Positions 20,523 through 28,220 of a stretch of 33,566 nucleotides of DNA are shown in pieces. Made by a program: the position numbers and the translations under genes. This DNA is from Saprospiraceae bacterium (GTDB lineage: Bacteria > Bacteroidota > Bacteroidia > Chitinophagales > Saprospiraceae), in the NCBI GenBank assembly GCA_016787545.1, contig JAEUUS010000145.1:1-33566 (forward strand), given 5' to 3'. The notes beneath the pieces were generated by a model. That model saw nothing but the letters and a program-made list of their open reading frames with translations. It was not told the DNA's origin and made no database searches. Numbering within the stretch: the stretch's first letter is position 1; each line of letters begins with the position of its first letter.

Positions 20523-23270
20523 TTATTGTTTTCTTGGTTTTGCTACCCTGAACCCTATTTGGTTATAAGGATAGTTTTCTGCTGCGTCTCGTGATGAATT
20601 CCGACAATTTTGCCAAAAGTCGCCATAGGATCCACCTTTATACACATGGGCATATTGTTTATTCGGAGATTCCGGGCCAAATGGGTTGGTCGCAGGGGTT
20701 TCACTAAAGTTTTTGTAGTAATTTTTGTCATAATAATCCCAAACCCATTCAGACAAATTTCCTGTCATGTCAAATAATCCATAACTGTTGGGTTTTTTGG
20801 TTGCTACTCTTTGCGGACGCATTCCAGAATTCTTTGCATACCATGCAATTTCGCTGATATTATTTGTCTCAGCATGAACAATGGTGTCGACATAAACCCC
20901 TCCACGAACAGCATATTCCCACTCAGCTTCGGAAGGCAGTCTGATACCATCACTTTGAGGCAAAATATTGTGTCTGTTGTTTTTATCGAGTTTAATTGAG
21001 GTGTCATAGCCGAAACGTGTTGACAGCCAGTTTGCATACAAACATGCGTTGGTCCAATTAACATGATTAACAGGATAATCCCCTTTGCCATCAACAGGCA
21101 CAGTATTACCTTTTTCAAATCCTGGTCTGTCTGTCGACATCCAATAAAGATTGTATTGCCAAAAAGTAACTTCGGTTTGAGATATTTCAAAATCGGATAA
21201 AATTACATCATGTATTGGGAGTTCGTCAGGAGCATATCTTCCTTTGGCTATGATATTAGTATCCGTACCCATTCTGAACCTCCCACCTTTAATAGGAATC
21301 ATGACAGGGTAGTAACGATTTTGAAGGATAGAATCCAAAACGGGATTTGCCGTTTTAATGGCACTACGTGCAGCCTGTCGGCTATTTCGGGGCACAAATA
21401 ATGGGCGATTTAGTTCCTTATAGAGTGTATCTAATATGCCGAATGCTCTGTCAAGCTGGTTGGTTTCTGTATACCAAAAAGCCAGTTCAGTGAGTATATT
21501 ATTTATGGTTTCTCCTTCAGCATTGGTTAGCAGGGCTGCTTTAATTTGTTCCGTTGCATGATCATATTTAATTTGATATATAAAGTCCTTTGCCTGATTA
21601 ATATATAATGCTATTTTGTATTCTTTTTCATCATACAGTGACCTATAAAGGATTGAAGACTTTTGTCGCTCCATTTCGGATTCCTCATTTTTCAATTTTG
21701 CAATTATACTGAGGCTATCTGCTAGGTTGCGTGCTATACCAAGATTATGGGCCTCTCGCTGGGCCAACTCATGTGCTTCTCGGGACTGTTTTTCGTGTAA
21801 TTCAGCCATTTTAGTTGCCTCCCTAGCCTTTTGTTCAGCCTGCTTAGCCTGAAAAAATGCGTAGATGGAAAATGCCAGCAACAAAACCGCCAAAAAACCG
21901 GCCAACGCATTTCTCCTTTGCCTTTTTCGTAATTTTTTTTCTCGTTCTTCCAGCGCCTGAGCTTCTTTGTGTAAATTTTCTTTAATCTCAGCAGCCTCTT
22001 GCTCTTTTCGCGCTTTGAGCATGGGTGCGATCAGAGTATCATGGCTAATTTCATAGCTATACCCTCCAAGGGTATTCAATTCTCTCCGGATGAGGTAGGT
22101 CCGTTCCAGATTTTCTAACAGAGATGCCGGAACCTGAAATGCCTGAGCCAACTCTCCAACATCCCGACTAAGGCGGCGGGCAGATCCTGTTTGAGGATCT
22201 ATAAGTAATAAACCTTGTTCTAAAACCTTTCTGGAAGCAGCTTGTTCCTCACCAGGTAATTCAGCAATCCTGCCTTTGTAATAATCCTCATAGACAGTAT
22301 TAAAGTCCGGTAAATCTTCAGCCCGAACACAATTGAGATGGCGTTCAATGACTCGTTTTTCAGTAGAAAAACACACCATTTGCAACTGAAAAGCCTCAAT
22401 GCCCTTTTCCTTCGCACCTTGCCTTCCTGAGAGTTCCTCCAGCAATTTATCTAAAGCGTCTTTTTCATAGGAGAAAGCCGGGCTAAAAAAGGCATCCTGA
22501 TCGCCGCCCTGTTTTTCAAGACCTACTGCTGCCGGTAATGTAATTGCTTCGTGCGCCTGTTCTAAGTCAAGCGCCTCCAGCTCGTATCGTTTCAACAAAA
22601 TTGCAGGAAGGTGATCTTTCATCCGATCAAGATCACTTAACCTGTCGGAGCGTATGGAGAAAATAACCCGAACATCCGTTTTTTCAAAAAGATATGCCTC
22701 CTTGGTAGAATCTAATGAGTCCTCATTATCTTCCAGGTATTGAGGGAAATCACTATAAATTAGTTCAGCTAATTGTTGTTTGAAATCTAATTGTTGTTGA
22801 AGCGGGTATGAAAAGAATTCTTCAAACTGATCAAAAATAAACACAAACCCTGATTTTTCATCGGGCGTCCATTGTTTAAATGCTCCCCAAAGGGTTTTGG
22901 GAAGGACTGGTGATTTTATAGAAGATCGAGGTATGGCTGCCTGTTCCATTGCCTGATCAAGTCGAAATACAAATTTGTCGTAAAGCGATTGCGCGTCCGA
23001 ATTTGTCCAGGTGTTAAATCGAAACACAATTGGTTGATACCTTCTTTTACTTTTACCACTCCAATCCTCCAAAGCTGGAATAAGCCCGGCCTGTAATAGG
23101 GAGGACTTACCATGCCCGGATTTGCCGTAAAGCACACATAGCTTTTCTTGCAAGATCATGGATAAAAGCCTTACCGTATCTGCTCCTCGTCCGAAGAAGA
23201 TATTTTGCTGCCCTTGGCTAAATGGCTGAACGCCTGGGTAGCGATAACTCTTTTCTGGTAATAGAATCAT
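20523..23270 (-). CDS. STAND NTPase with membrane helix, coiled coil and C-terminal FGE/sulfatase-modifying-fold domain
   Basis: The protein has 915 residues. The N-terminal NTPase (about 10-420) has Walker A GKSGHGKS at 49-56, Walker B FVFIFD at 142-147 followed by QFEEFF, a sensor-like SIRSDRLSDLD at about 205-215, and a winged-helix end (SYEISHDTLIAPML). This is the novel-STAND (nSTAND1) type. A charged helix leads to one membrane helix (about 454-475), then a coiled coil and TPR-like helices (about 476-625). Last comes a domain of the formylglycine-generating-enzyme fold (about 656-912: IPIKGGRFRMGTD, LPSEAEWEYAVRGG, GLFDMTGNLSEWVWDYY, YKGGSYGDFWQNCRNSSRD, IGFRVAKP). The first catalytic Cys of true FGE is Asp883 here, so ligand binding is more likely than catalysis. 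With one helix, this domain should lie outside the cytoplasm. The start overlaps the SIR2-like stop by four bases. Confidence 0.88.
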   Translation of the reverse strand: MILLPEKSYRYPGVQPFSQGQQNIFFGRGADTVRLLSMILQEKLCVLYGKSGHGKSSLLQAGLIPALEDWSGKSKRRYQPIVFRFNTWTNSDAQSLYDKFVFRLDQAMEQAAIPRSSIKSPVLPKTLWGAFKQWTPDEKSGFVFIFDQFEEFFSYPLQQQLDFKQQLAELIYSDFPQYLEDNEDSLDSTKEAYLFEKTDVRVIFSIRSDRLSDLDRMKDHLPAILLKRYELEALDLEQAHEAITLPAAVGLEKQGGDQDAFFSPAFSYEKDALDKLLEELSGRQGAKEKGIEAFQLQMVCFSTEKRVIERHLNCVRAEDLPDFNTVYEDYYKGRIAELPGEEQAASRKVLEQGLLLIDPQTGSARRLSRDVGELAQAFQVPASLLENLERTYLIRRELNTLGGYSYEISHDTLIAPMLKARKEQEAAEIKENLHKEAQALEEREKKLRKRQRRNALAGFLAVLLLAFSIYAFFQAKQAEQKAREATKMAELHEKQSREAHELAQREAHNLGIARNLADSLSIIAKLKNEESEMERQKSSILYRSLYDEKEYKIALYINQAKDFIYQIKYDHATEQIKAALLTNAEGETINNILTELAFWYTETNQLDRAFGILDTLYKELNRPLFVPRNSRQAARSAIKTANPVLDSILQNRYYPVMIPIKGGRFRMGTDTNIIAKGRYAPDELPIHDVILSDFEISQTEVTFWQYNLYWMSTDRPGFEKGNTVPVDGKGDYPVNHVNWTNACLYANWLSTRFGYDTSIKLDKNNRHNILPQSDGIRLPSEAEWEYAVRGGVYVDTIVHAETNNISEIAWYAKNSGMRPQRVATKKPNSYGLFDMTGNLSEWVWDYYDKNYYKNFSETPATNPFGPESPNKQYAHVYKGGSYGDFWQNCRNSSRDAAENYPYNQIGFRVAKPRKQ

Positions 23271-24382
23271 GACCTTTTTAATTGGTGAGCAAAAGTGAGC
23301 AGGGCATAGCGAATTTTATTTATTTCTATGTCCAGGTCTCTCGTGTCAGCCAAACCTAATTGTTTATTATTTAGCCAGGTAACATATCGCGAACGAATTT
23401 GTATCAGATCAATTTTTTCCTCGGTGTTCTCAAAATTTTTCTCTATCATGTCCATCGATTCCTCAAATTTCCCTGAAGTAATGAGTACCCTTATCTGATC
23501 TTCAAGCGTGTCTGAATGATTCTGAATTTTTCTGAGAATTCCCTTGCTTTCGCAGGCTTTGAATAAAAGTTCAAATTCTTGTCTGGTGGGTGCAATGTGT
23601 TGAATATTGAACTGCTGCATCACAAACTCTTTCGTGTCTCCACTTACGGTACTTAAGAAAGGGAAATTTTGGGTATGATTGCTAAAAGGATCAGTATCCA
23701 ATTTATTTAAATAATGCAATAATAATTGATAATACCATTTTTCCAGATCGAAACCAAGCAAAATAAATCTGTCAGATTCCTGAAGTTTTCGAGTTATATG
23801 CTCTGAAACACCATGATCTATCAGCAGGTTCTTCAAGAGTTCAAATAAGTCATAATAATCTAAAATAACAGAGTCATATTTATCCAAGGTACTGCCACAA
23901 ATGTTGAATATCAGGGGATTGTTATATCCATCAGGATAAACTAAATTGGCTTGAGCGAGTTTACCTTTAGTTGTATAAAAATCAAATTGTGGCTCCCGAA
24001 AATAGTTGCAAAAGGCATTAAAAATATGTTTATCTGGATTGAAATTCAATACCAGTGGAAATGGAATTGCAACAATTTGCCTTAATAATTCAGCGTCTGG
24101 GATCCAATTTTCATCCCGTGCTGTTGTTCGAATCTCCTTCATTGCTTGCTGCTTAGCAGCTGCATTTCTGAACTGAAATAGGTTGTCCTTTCTATAATAG
24201 AAGTTAACATCATTACCTATTTGATTAAAGATTCTTTCTTCAATCAGTTCGTTAAAGGTTTTTTCTTGTTTGGTTCCATCTGTCGAATAAAAAGGTATAG
24301 CTTCCGGTCCAAGAACCAGAACGGCTTCTCCATCGGCAATGCTTTGTGCAAGTTTATCCCAGGTTTCACTCCTTTTATCCAT
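23267..24382 (-). CDS. SIR2-like protein with C-terminal effector-associated domain (cassette 1)
   Basis: The protein has 371 residues. Residues about 8-275 look like a SIR2-type Rossmann domain: an N-terminal loop VLVLGPEAIPFYS (21-33), a TTNYD-like strand VLNFNPDK (111-118), NICGSTLDKYDSV (160-172) where classical sirtuins have HG, and DRFILLGFDLE (204-214). Cys162 therefore replaces the catalytic His. The C-terminal 80 residues (about 292-371) have the look of an effector-associated domain of EAD11 type: a short helix IRVLITSGKFEESM, then RSRYVTWLNNK and INKIRYALLTFAHQL. EADs link effectors to partner NTPases. The gene overlaps the following STAND gene by four bases (ATGA-type junction) and begins 13 bp after the outer-membrane protein gene. 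It is closely similar to the gene at 29889-31010. SIR2 assignment is motif-based. Confidence 0.78.
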   Translation of the reverse strand: MDKRSETWDKLAQSIADGEAVLVLGPEAIPFYSTDGTKQEKTFNELIEERIFNQIGNDVNFYYRKDNLFQFRNAAAKQQAMKEIRTTARDENWIPDAELLRQIVAIPFPLVLNFNPDKHIFNAFCNYFREPQFDFYTTKGKLAQANLVYPDGYNNPLIFNICGSTLDKYDSVILDYYDLFELLKNLLIDHGVSEHITRKLQESDRFILLGFDLEKWYYQLLLHYLNKLDTDPFSNHTQNFPFLSTVSGDTKEFVMQQFNIQHIAPTRQEFELLFKACESKGILRKIQNHSDTLEDQIRVLITSGKFEESMDMIEKNFENTEEKIDLIQIRSRYVTWLNNKQLGLADTRDLDIEINKIRYALLTFAHQLKRS

Positions 24383-24395
24383 CGAGTTATGGCGT

Positions 24396-25268
24396 TTATT
24401 TGGTTATAGTATTCCTGGAAAGTACATAGCCTAAACCAAAATTGACGAAGACCTGATTTTTACCCAGCATTCCAATTCCGGCATCAAGAATCAGGCGTTT
24501 CAATTTTGCATTGACTCCTGCTTCTATCAACCAAGTTCCTTTACTTTGTTGATTTTCTTCGTTTACCGTAACCCAAAACGTGTCGCCGGAAGGGCTCAAA
24601 TCACCGTCAAGTGCTGTTATCTCCCAAAAAGTTCTATCTATTCCATATCCAGCACCTGTATATAAATATAATTCAGGTAGAAGCATATGAATATATCCTC
24701 CTGACACACAATAGCTTTGTCTGACGGCAGAAACATACTTATAAGGCTTTTCAGCATTTAATAAACCTGAAGTCAGGTCTCCAGAATGGCCGATTGACTT
24801 AGGAAACTGAAAATTAAGCACTTTACCTCCCAGATAAAATCCATTTAGCCCCAAATATTGATATTTAAGTCCAACAGGCGCCAGCGTGTTTCCCGAAAAA
24901 GAGATAGCATGAACTGCGGGTACTTTCCACGCTGTTTTTAGATCAATTTCGATCCTGAAATCCGGTGGAAGGCTTTTAACATCCTTATAGGCATCCCAAA
25001 CGATTTGTTTCCCTCCATTTTGGTTAATGATCAAACCTGTATCTCCATCCATGCTCTTCATAACAAGGTAGTCAATTGGCGATGTGCCTATTACTAAACC
25101 TGGTTTGACCCATAATTTTTTATGCGGAGAGGCTCCTGTCAAGTCAAATGTGATAACAATCTTATTGCCTTCTGCCTCCCACTTTACATTGGATATTTTT
25201 TGAGCATTGACGTTCAATATAAAGCAGAAGATGGTGAAAAGCGTAATTATGGCGGTGCTTCGTTTCAT
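24396..25268 (-). CDS. Predicted outer-membrane or periplasmic protein with signal peptide
   Basis: The protein has 290 residues. A signal peptide ends at about residue 22 (FCFILNVNAQ). Residues about 24-110 form a small beta-sandwich (ISNVKWEAEGNKIVITFDL, then KQIVWDAYKDVKSLPPDF). The same arrangement precedes beta-barrel domains in several Bacteroidota secreted proteins. The rest (about 130-290) alternates hydrophobic and polar residues and is rich in Gly, Tyr and Leu (YLYTGAGYGIDRTFW, FVNFGLGYVLSR), suggesting a small beta-barrel. I do not recognise a named family. It lies within the STAND/SIR2 block, 13 bp before the SIR2-like gene of cassette 1, and is probably co-transcribed with it. 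Confidence 0.65.
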   Translation of the reverse strand: MKRSTAIITLFTIFCFILNVNAQKISNVKWEAEGNKIVITFDLTGASPHKKLWVKPGLVIGTSPIDYLVMKSMDGDTGLIINQNGGKQIVWDAYKDVKSLPPDFRIEIDLKTAWKVPAVHAISFSGNTLAPVGLKYQYLGLNGFYLGGKVLNFQFPKSIGHSGDLTSGLLNAEKPYKYVSAVRQSYCVSGGYIHMLLPELYLYTGAGYGIDRTFWEITALDGDLSPSGDTFWVTVNEENQQSKGTWLIEAGVNAKLKRLILDAGIGMLGKNQVFVNFGLGYVLSRNTITK

Positions 25269-25301
25269 GGTAATGAAAAGCTAGAGAAAACAATAAAGGT
25301 T

Positions 25302-26588
25302 TTATTCTGGATTGAAAATCCAACATTGTGAGGTCAGATTCCCACCATTGGTTTGGGGGCGGCCTCCAACAACCATCCCACGATCGCCGAGGCTAACACC
25401 TGTAGAAAAACTTAATGTTCCCATTGGCAGGTTGCCAAATTTCACCCATTTTTCTGAAGCATTTGGCGTGAATTTCCATAAATCTCCAGGGTTGCCAGAT
25501 CCTCCTCCAATATAGGCAGAATTCCCAATAACAAATACAAAACCACTACGTCGAGCAGGCGGAGTAGCTCCACCAGTTATCTTGGTCCATGGATTATCCA
25601 GTTTGGCAGGGTCAAATTCATATAGATCAGGAATTCCTGTGTTATTTTGATCAACGCCAAACCCAACATAAGCTTTATCACCTATTACGAAGGCTAAAGC
25701 CTCGGTTCTATCCCCTCCCGGGAAATCTGGAATAGAAAACCATGAATTAGTGCTTGGGTTATATCCCCAAAAATCCCTAGTTTTTCCTGTTTGTATGTCA
25801 CCGAGACCGATGAAGCCCATACCCATCAATCCAAAGCCAACGGCAGCCGCTCTTGCTTCTCCAGGAAAGTCAGGCATTTGTTGCCATCCATTTGGCTTTG
25901 AAAAAGACCAGAAGGACTTAGTGTGAATAAATGTTCCTCCGCTCAGATAGGTACCTGTGCCAAAGTATCCAATATCATTAATTGGAAACCCCACTAGCCC
26001 ATTTAATCCTCTCATTGGTTCAATAATTGCTGCTTCTCCAGTCCATGTTTCTGTTACCGGATTAAACTGCCAGAAACCGGTTTTATTTAAAAAACCTCCC
26101 CCAACATAAATTTGATTATTAATTGTAAATGTTGCGGTATTAGAAACAGTGCCATCCGGATAAGGACTAGACAATAATCGCCAATGCGGCTGAGTTTTAA
26201 ACTCATATGATGATGAGTATACGGTATCTACAGAAGTAACAATGTACCCCCGCACAAAATAAGTGGTGTTATCTGTTAATCCTGAAAACGAAAATTGAGT
26301 TTCAGTATTCATAGCCCCTGATCTTATCAGATTATTGGAATTATTGGAAAGATCGGGATCAGTAGAAGTATGTATCAGACATCCATAGCTGCGTACAGTC
26401 AAGTTCCCAGGCTCAAGCAGTTGAACAAATACCTCTGCTTTTGTCGCTTTAGGTTGTACCTGATTTACCTTCAATTCCGGCAATTGGATACCTTGCGGTT
26501 GGTTGGAAGGAGTCGGGATTGGCTCGCGTGAGCAGCTTAAAATGCAGAATAACAAAAGGAGCTTTAGAAAAGTAGTGGTTTTTATCAT
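25302..26588 (-). CDS. Lipoprotein with fibronectin-like domain and Kelch-type propeller
   Basis: The protein has 428 residues from ATG 26588; this start is chosen over 26609 and 26651 because it gives a proper lipoprotein signal (MIKTTTFLKLLLLFCILSC, Cys19). Residues about 40-130 resemble a fibronectin type III-like domain (FSFSGLTDNTTYFVRGYIVT). Residues about 135-428 contain five to six Kelch-type blades, each with a GG pair and a later W (IYVGGGFLNKTGFWQFNP, DKAYVGFGVDQ, SAYIGGGSGNPGDLWKF, GMVVGGRPQTNGG). Such propellers bind proteins or glycans. The protein is expected on the outer membrane or cell surface. It lies between the LRR gene (91 bp upstream) and the outer-membrane protein gene (33 bp downstream). 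Confidence 0.8.
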   Translation of the reverse strand: MIKTTTFLKLLLLFCILSCSREPIPTPSNQPQGIQLPELKVNQVQPKATKAEVFVQLLEPGNLTVRSYGCLIHTSTDPDLSNNSNNLIRSGAMNTETQFSFSGLTDNTTYFVRGYIVTSVDTVYSSSYEFKTQPHWRLLSSPYPDGTVSNTATFTINNQIYVGGGFLNKTGFWQFNPVTETWTGEAAIIEPMRGLNGLVGFPINDIGYFGTGTYLSGGTFIHTKSFWSFSKPNGWQQMPDFPGEARAAAVGFGLMGMGFIGLGDIQTGKTRDFWGYNPSTNSWFSIPDFPGGDRTEALAFVIGDKAYVGFGVDQNNTGIPDLYEFDPAKLDNPWTKITGGATPPARRSGFVFVIGNSAYIGGGSGNPGDLWKFTPNASEKWVKFGNLPMGTLSFSTGVSLGDRGMVVGGRPQTNGGNLTSQCWIFNPE

Positions 26589-26678
26589 AAGAATACCTTG
26601 TTTAATCATTGGGTTGGTTGTGGAAAATCTGTATGTTTCCAGTAGTCTCAATTAGCTGGAGCTCAACCGTAGTTAAAT

Positions 26679-28220
26679 TTAATTTGACCTGATTTTATCA
26701 CTTAAAACAGTTGGAATCAGGATCCCCTGATTACCAGCAACATAAATATCTTTTAGGTTCTTTAACTCCAATAACCACTCAGGCAGTTCTGCTATTGAAT
26801 TGCCTGCCAAATTCAACTCCTTCAATCCTTTCATGTGCTGAATACACCCCGGAAGCTCCACTAATCTGTTATAACTAAGGTCAAGTATTTTTAACTGCTC
26901 CAATTCTGCCAGTGATCCAGGTAGCGAATCAAGCCGATTTCTGCTTAAAAACAGGAATTCCAGCATGTGTAGTTTACCTGTTGAATCGGGCAGGTGATTT
27001 ATTTCATTGGCGCTGAGGTCTAAATATCTTAAATTTTTTAAATTTTGAATTCCATCTGGTATAAATTGAATCCTGTTTTGGCTTAAAATTAAGGTATTTA
27101 ATCCTCCTAATGCCAACAATGGTTCGGGCAAAGATGATAAAAAATTATTACTTATATCTAGTATTTCAATATTTTCTAATACAGAAAGTTCAAATGGTAT
27201 TTTTTTTAATTTATTATAACTCAGGTCCAGTACACCAATTTTGGGAAAATGGTTAATACCCTCAATGTTCCTTAACTCATTTGATCTCAAATTCAGATAA
27301 TCCAAAGAAGAAGAATTCAACAGCCATTTTGGTATCGCGGTAAACTTATTTCCTGACAAGTCAACTTTAGTAAGGCTTGACCATCGAAACTCCTGCCTTG
27401 CCTGGTTACGCAGTTTGTTGTTTGACAGCCAAAGAAAGTTAAGCTGCTCACACTGCCCAAGTTTTTTAGGGATCTTTATCAGTCCCAAATTACTTAGGCT
27501 CACAGACCTTGTTTCGGAATTAATCAAGGTAACTTCTCTAACGTTTTTATACTCATGACTCAATGTATCCAGTAAGTATTCATCGTTACGGTCTTTAACC
27601 GTTGAGAGGCCAGTGTTTTCATTAAATGGAAGTGCTTCATCATATTTATAGTCAATAACCACTTCGCCTTCCTTGTTTATAAAACCATATTTATTCCCTT
27701 TATAAGCCAATGCGAACCTATCTTTATAAAAATAAAAAGCCTCAATCAATTTGTCTGCCTTGGCTAGAGCTATCTCCGTATTTTTTTGTGCAATTTCTGC
27801 TTCAACCCTGGCTGTGTCGGCTTCAAGCCGAGCTTTTTCAGCTTCCATTTGTTTTTTTTGTGCCAATAACTTAGCCTCCAACGCTTCAGTTGCATTGCTA
27901 TCGGCCCGCACCTTTTCTTTCACTGCCACCTCTTTTGCTTCTTTCGCAATACTGGCAGAAATTATTGCATTGTCTCTTTGCGACTTAAAAACAGCAAATA
28001 CTCTTTGTATGGCAATGGCAGGCTCATCCGTGTTAAGGCCACATTCCCTTGCTGCAATTTGTGCTGCCTGAAATTCAATAAGCGCCTCCTCTGCTTTATT
28101 TTCAATTTTGAGAAGTTTATTGCCGTTTGCCATAAACCGTTCGTAACGTAGGCATTGACTACTTAATGTAAGAAGACCAGTAAAATAAAAGAAAAGGCTG
28201 CAAAGCAATAGTTTATTCAT
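26679..28220 (-). CDS. Secreted coiled-coil, WG-repeat and leucine-rich-repeat protein
   Basis: The protein has 513 residues. A signal peptide covers about 1-21 (LLLCSLFFYFTGLLTLS). A TPR-like helix pair follows (about 25-75), then a long Ala/Glu/Lys-rich coiled coil (about 85-160, EAKLLAQKKQMEAEKARLEA). A WG-type beta repeat is at about 168-215 (YKGNKYGFINKEGEVVIDYK), and about eleven leucine-rich repeats run from about 238 to 505 (LRYLDLSANEINHLPDS, LKILDLSYNRLVELPG). There is no membrane helix after the signal, so it should be periplasmic or exported. Its start overlaps the end of the second STAND gene by eight bases, which argues for translational coupling. It probably supplies the recognition part that the 559-residue STAND protein lacks. 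Confidence 0.87.
   Translation of the reverse strand: MNKLLLCSLFFYFTGLLTLSSQCLRYERFMANGNKLLKIENKAEEALIEFQAAQIAARECGLNTDEPAIAIQRVFAVFKSQRDNAIISASIAKEAKEVAVKEKVRADSNATEALEAKLLAQKKQMEAEKARLEADTARVEAEIAQKNTEIALAKADKLIEAFYFYKDRFALAYKGNKYGFINKEGEVVIDYKYDEALPFNENTGLSTVKDRNDEYLLDTLSHEYKNVREVTLINSETRSVSLSNLGLIKIPKKLGQCEQLNFLWLSNNKLRNQARQEFRWSSLTKVDLSGNKFTAIPKWLLNSSSLDYLNLRSNELRNIEGINHFPKIGVLDLSYNKLKKIPFELSVLENIEILDISNNFLSSLPEPLLALGGLNTLILSQNRIQFIPDGIQNLKNLRYLDLSANEINHLPDSTGKLHMLEFLFLSRNRLDSLPGSLAELEQLKILDLSYNRLVELPGCIQHMKGLKELNLAGNSIAELPEWLLELKNLKDIYVAGNQGILIPTVLSDKIRSN

Noticed and set aside
20523..21300. Diversity-generating retroelement target (FGE fold is a common target)
   Set aside because: No reverse transcriptase and no second template-like copy of the C-terminal coding region were seen in the window.
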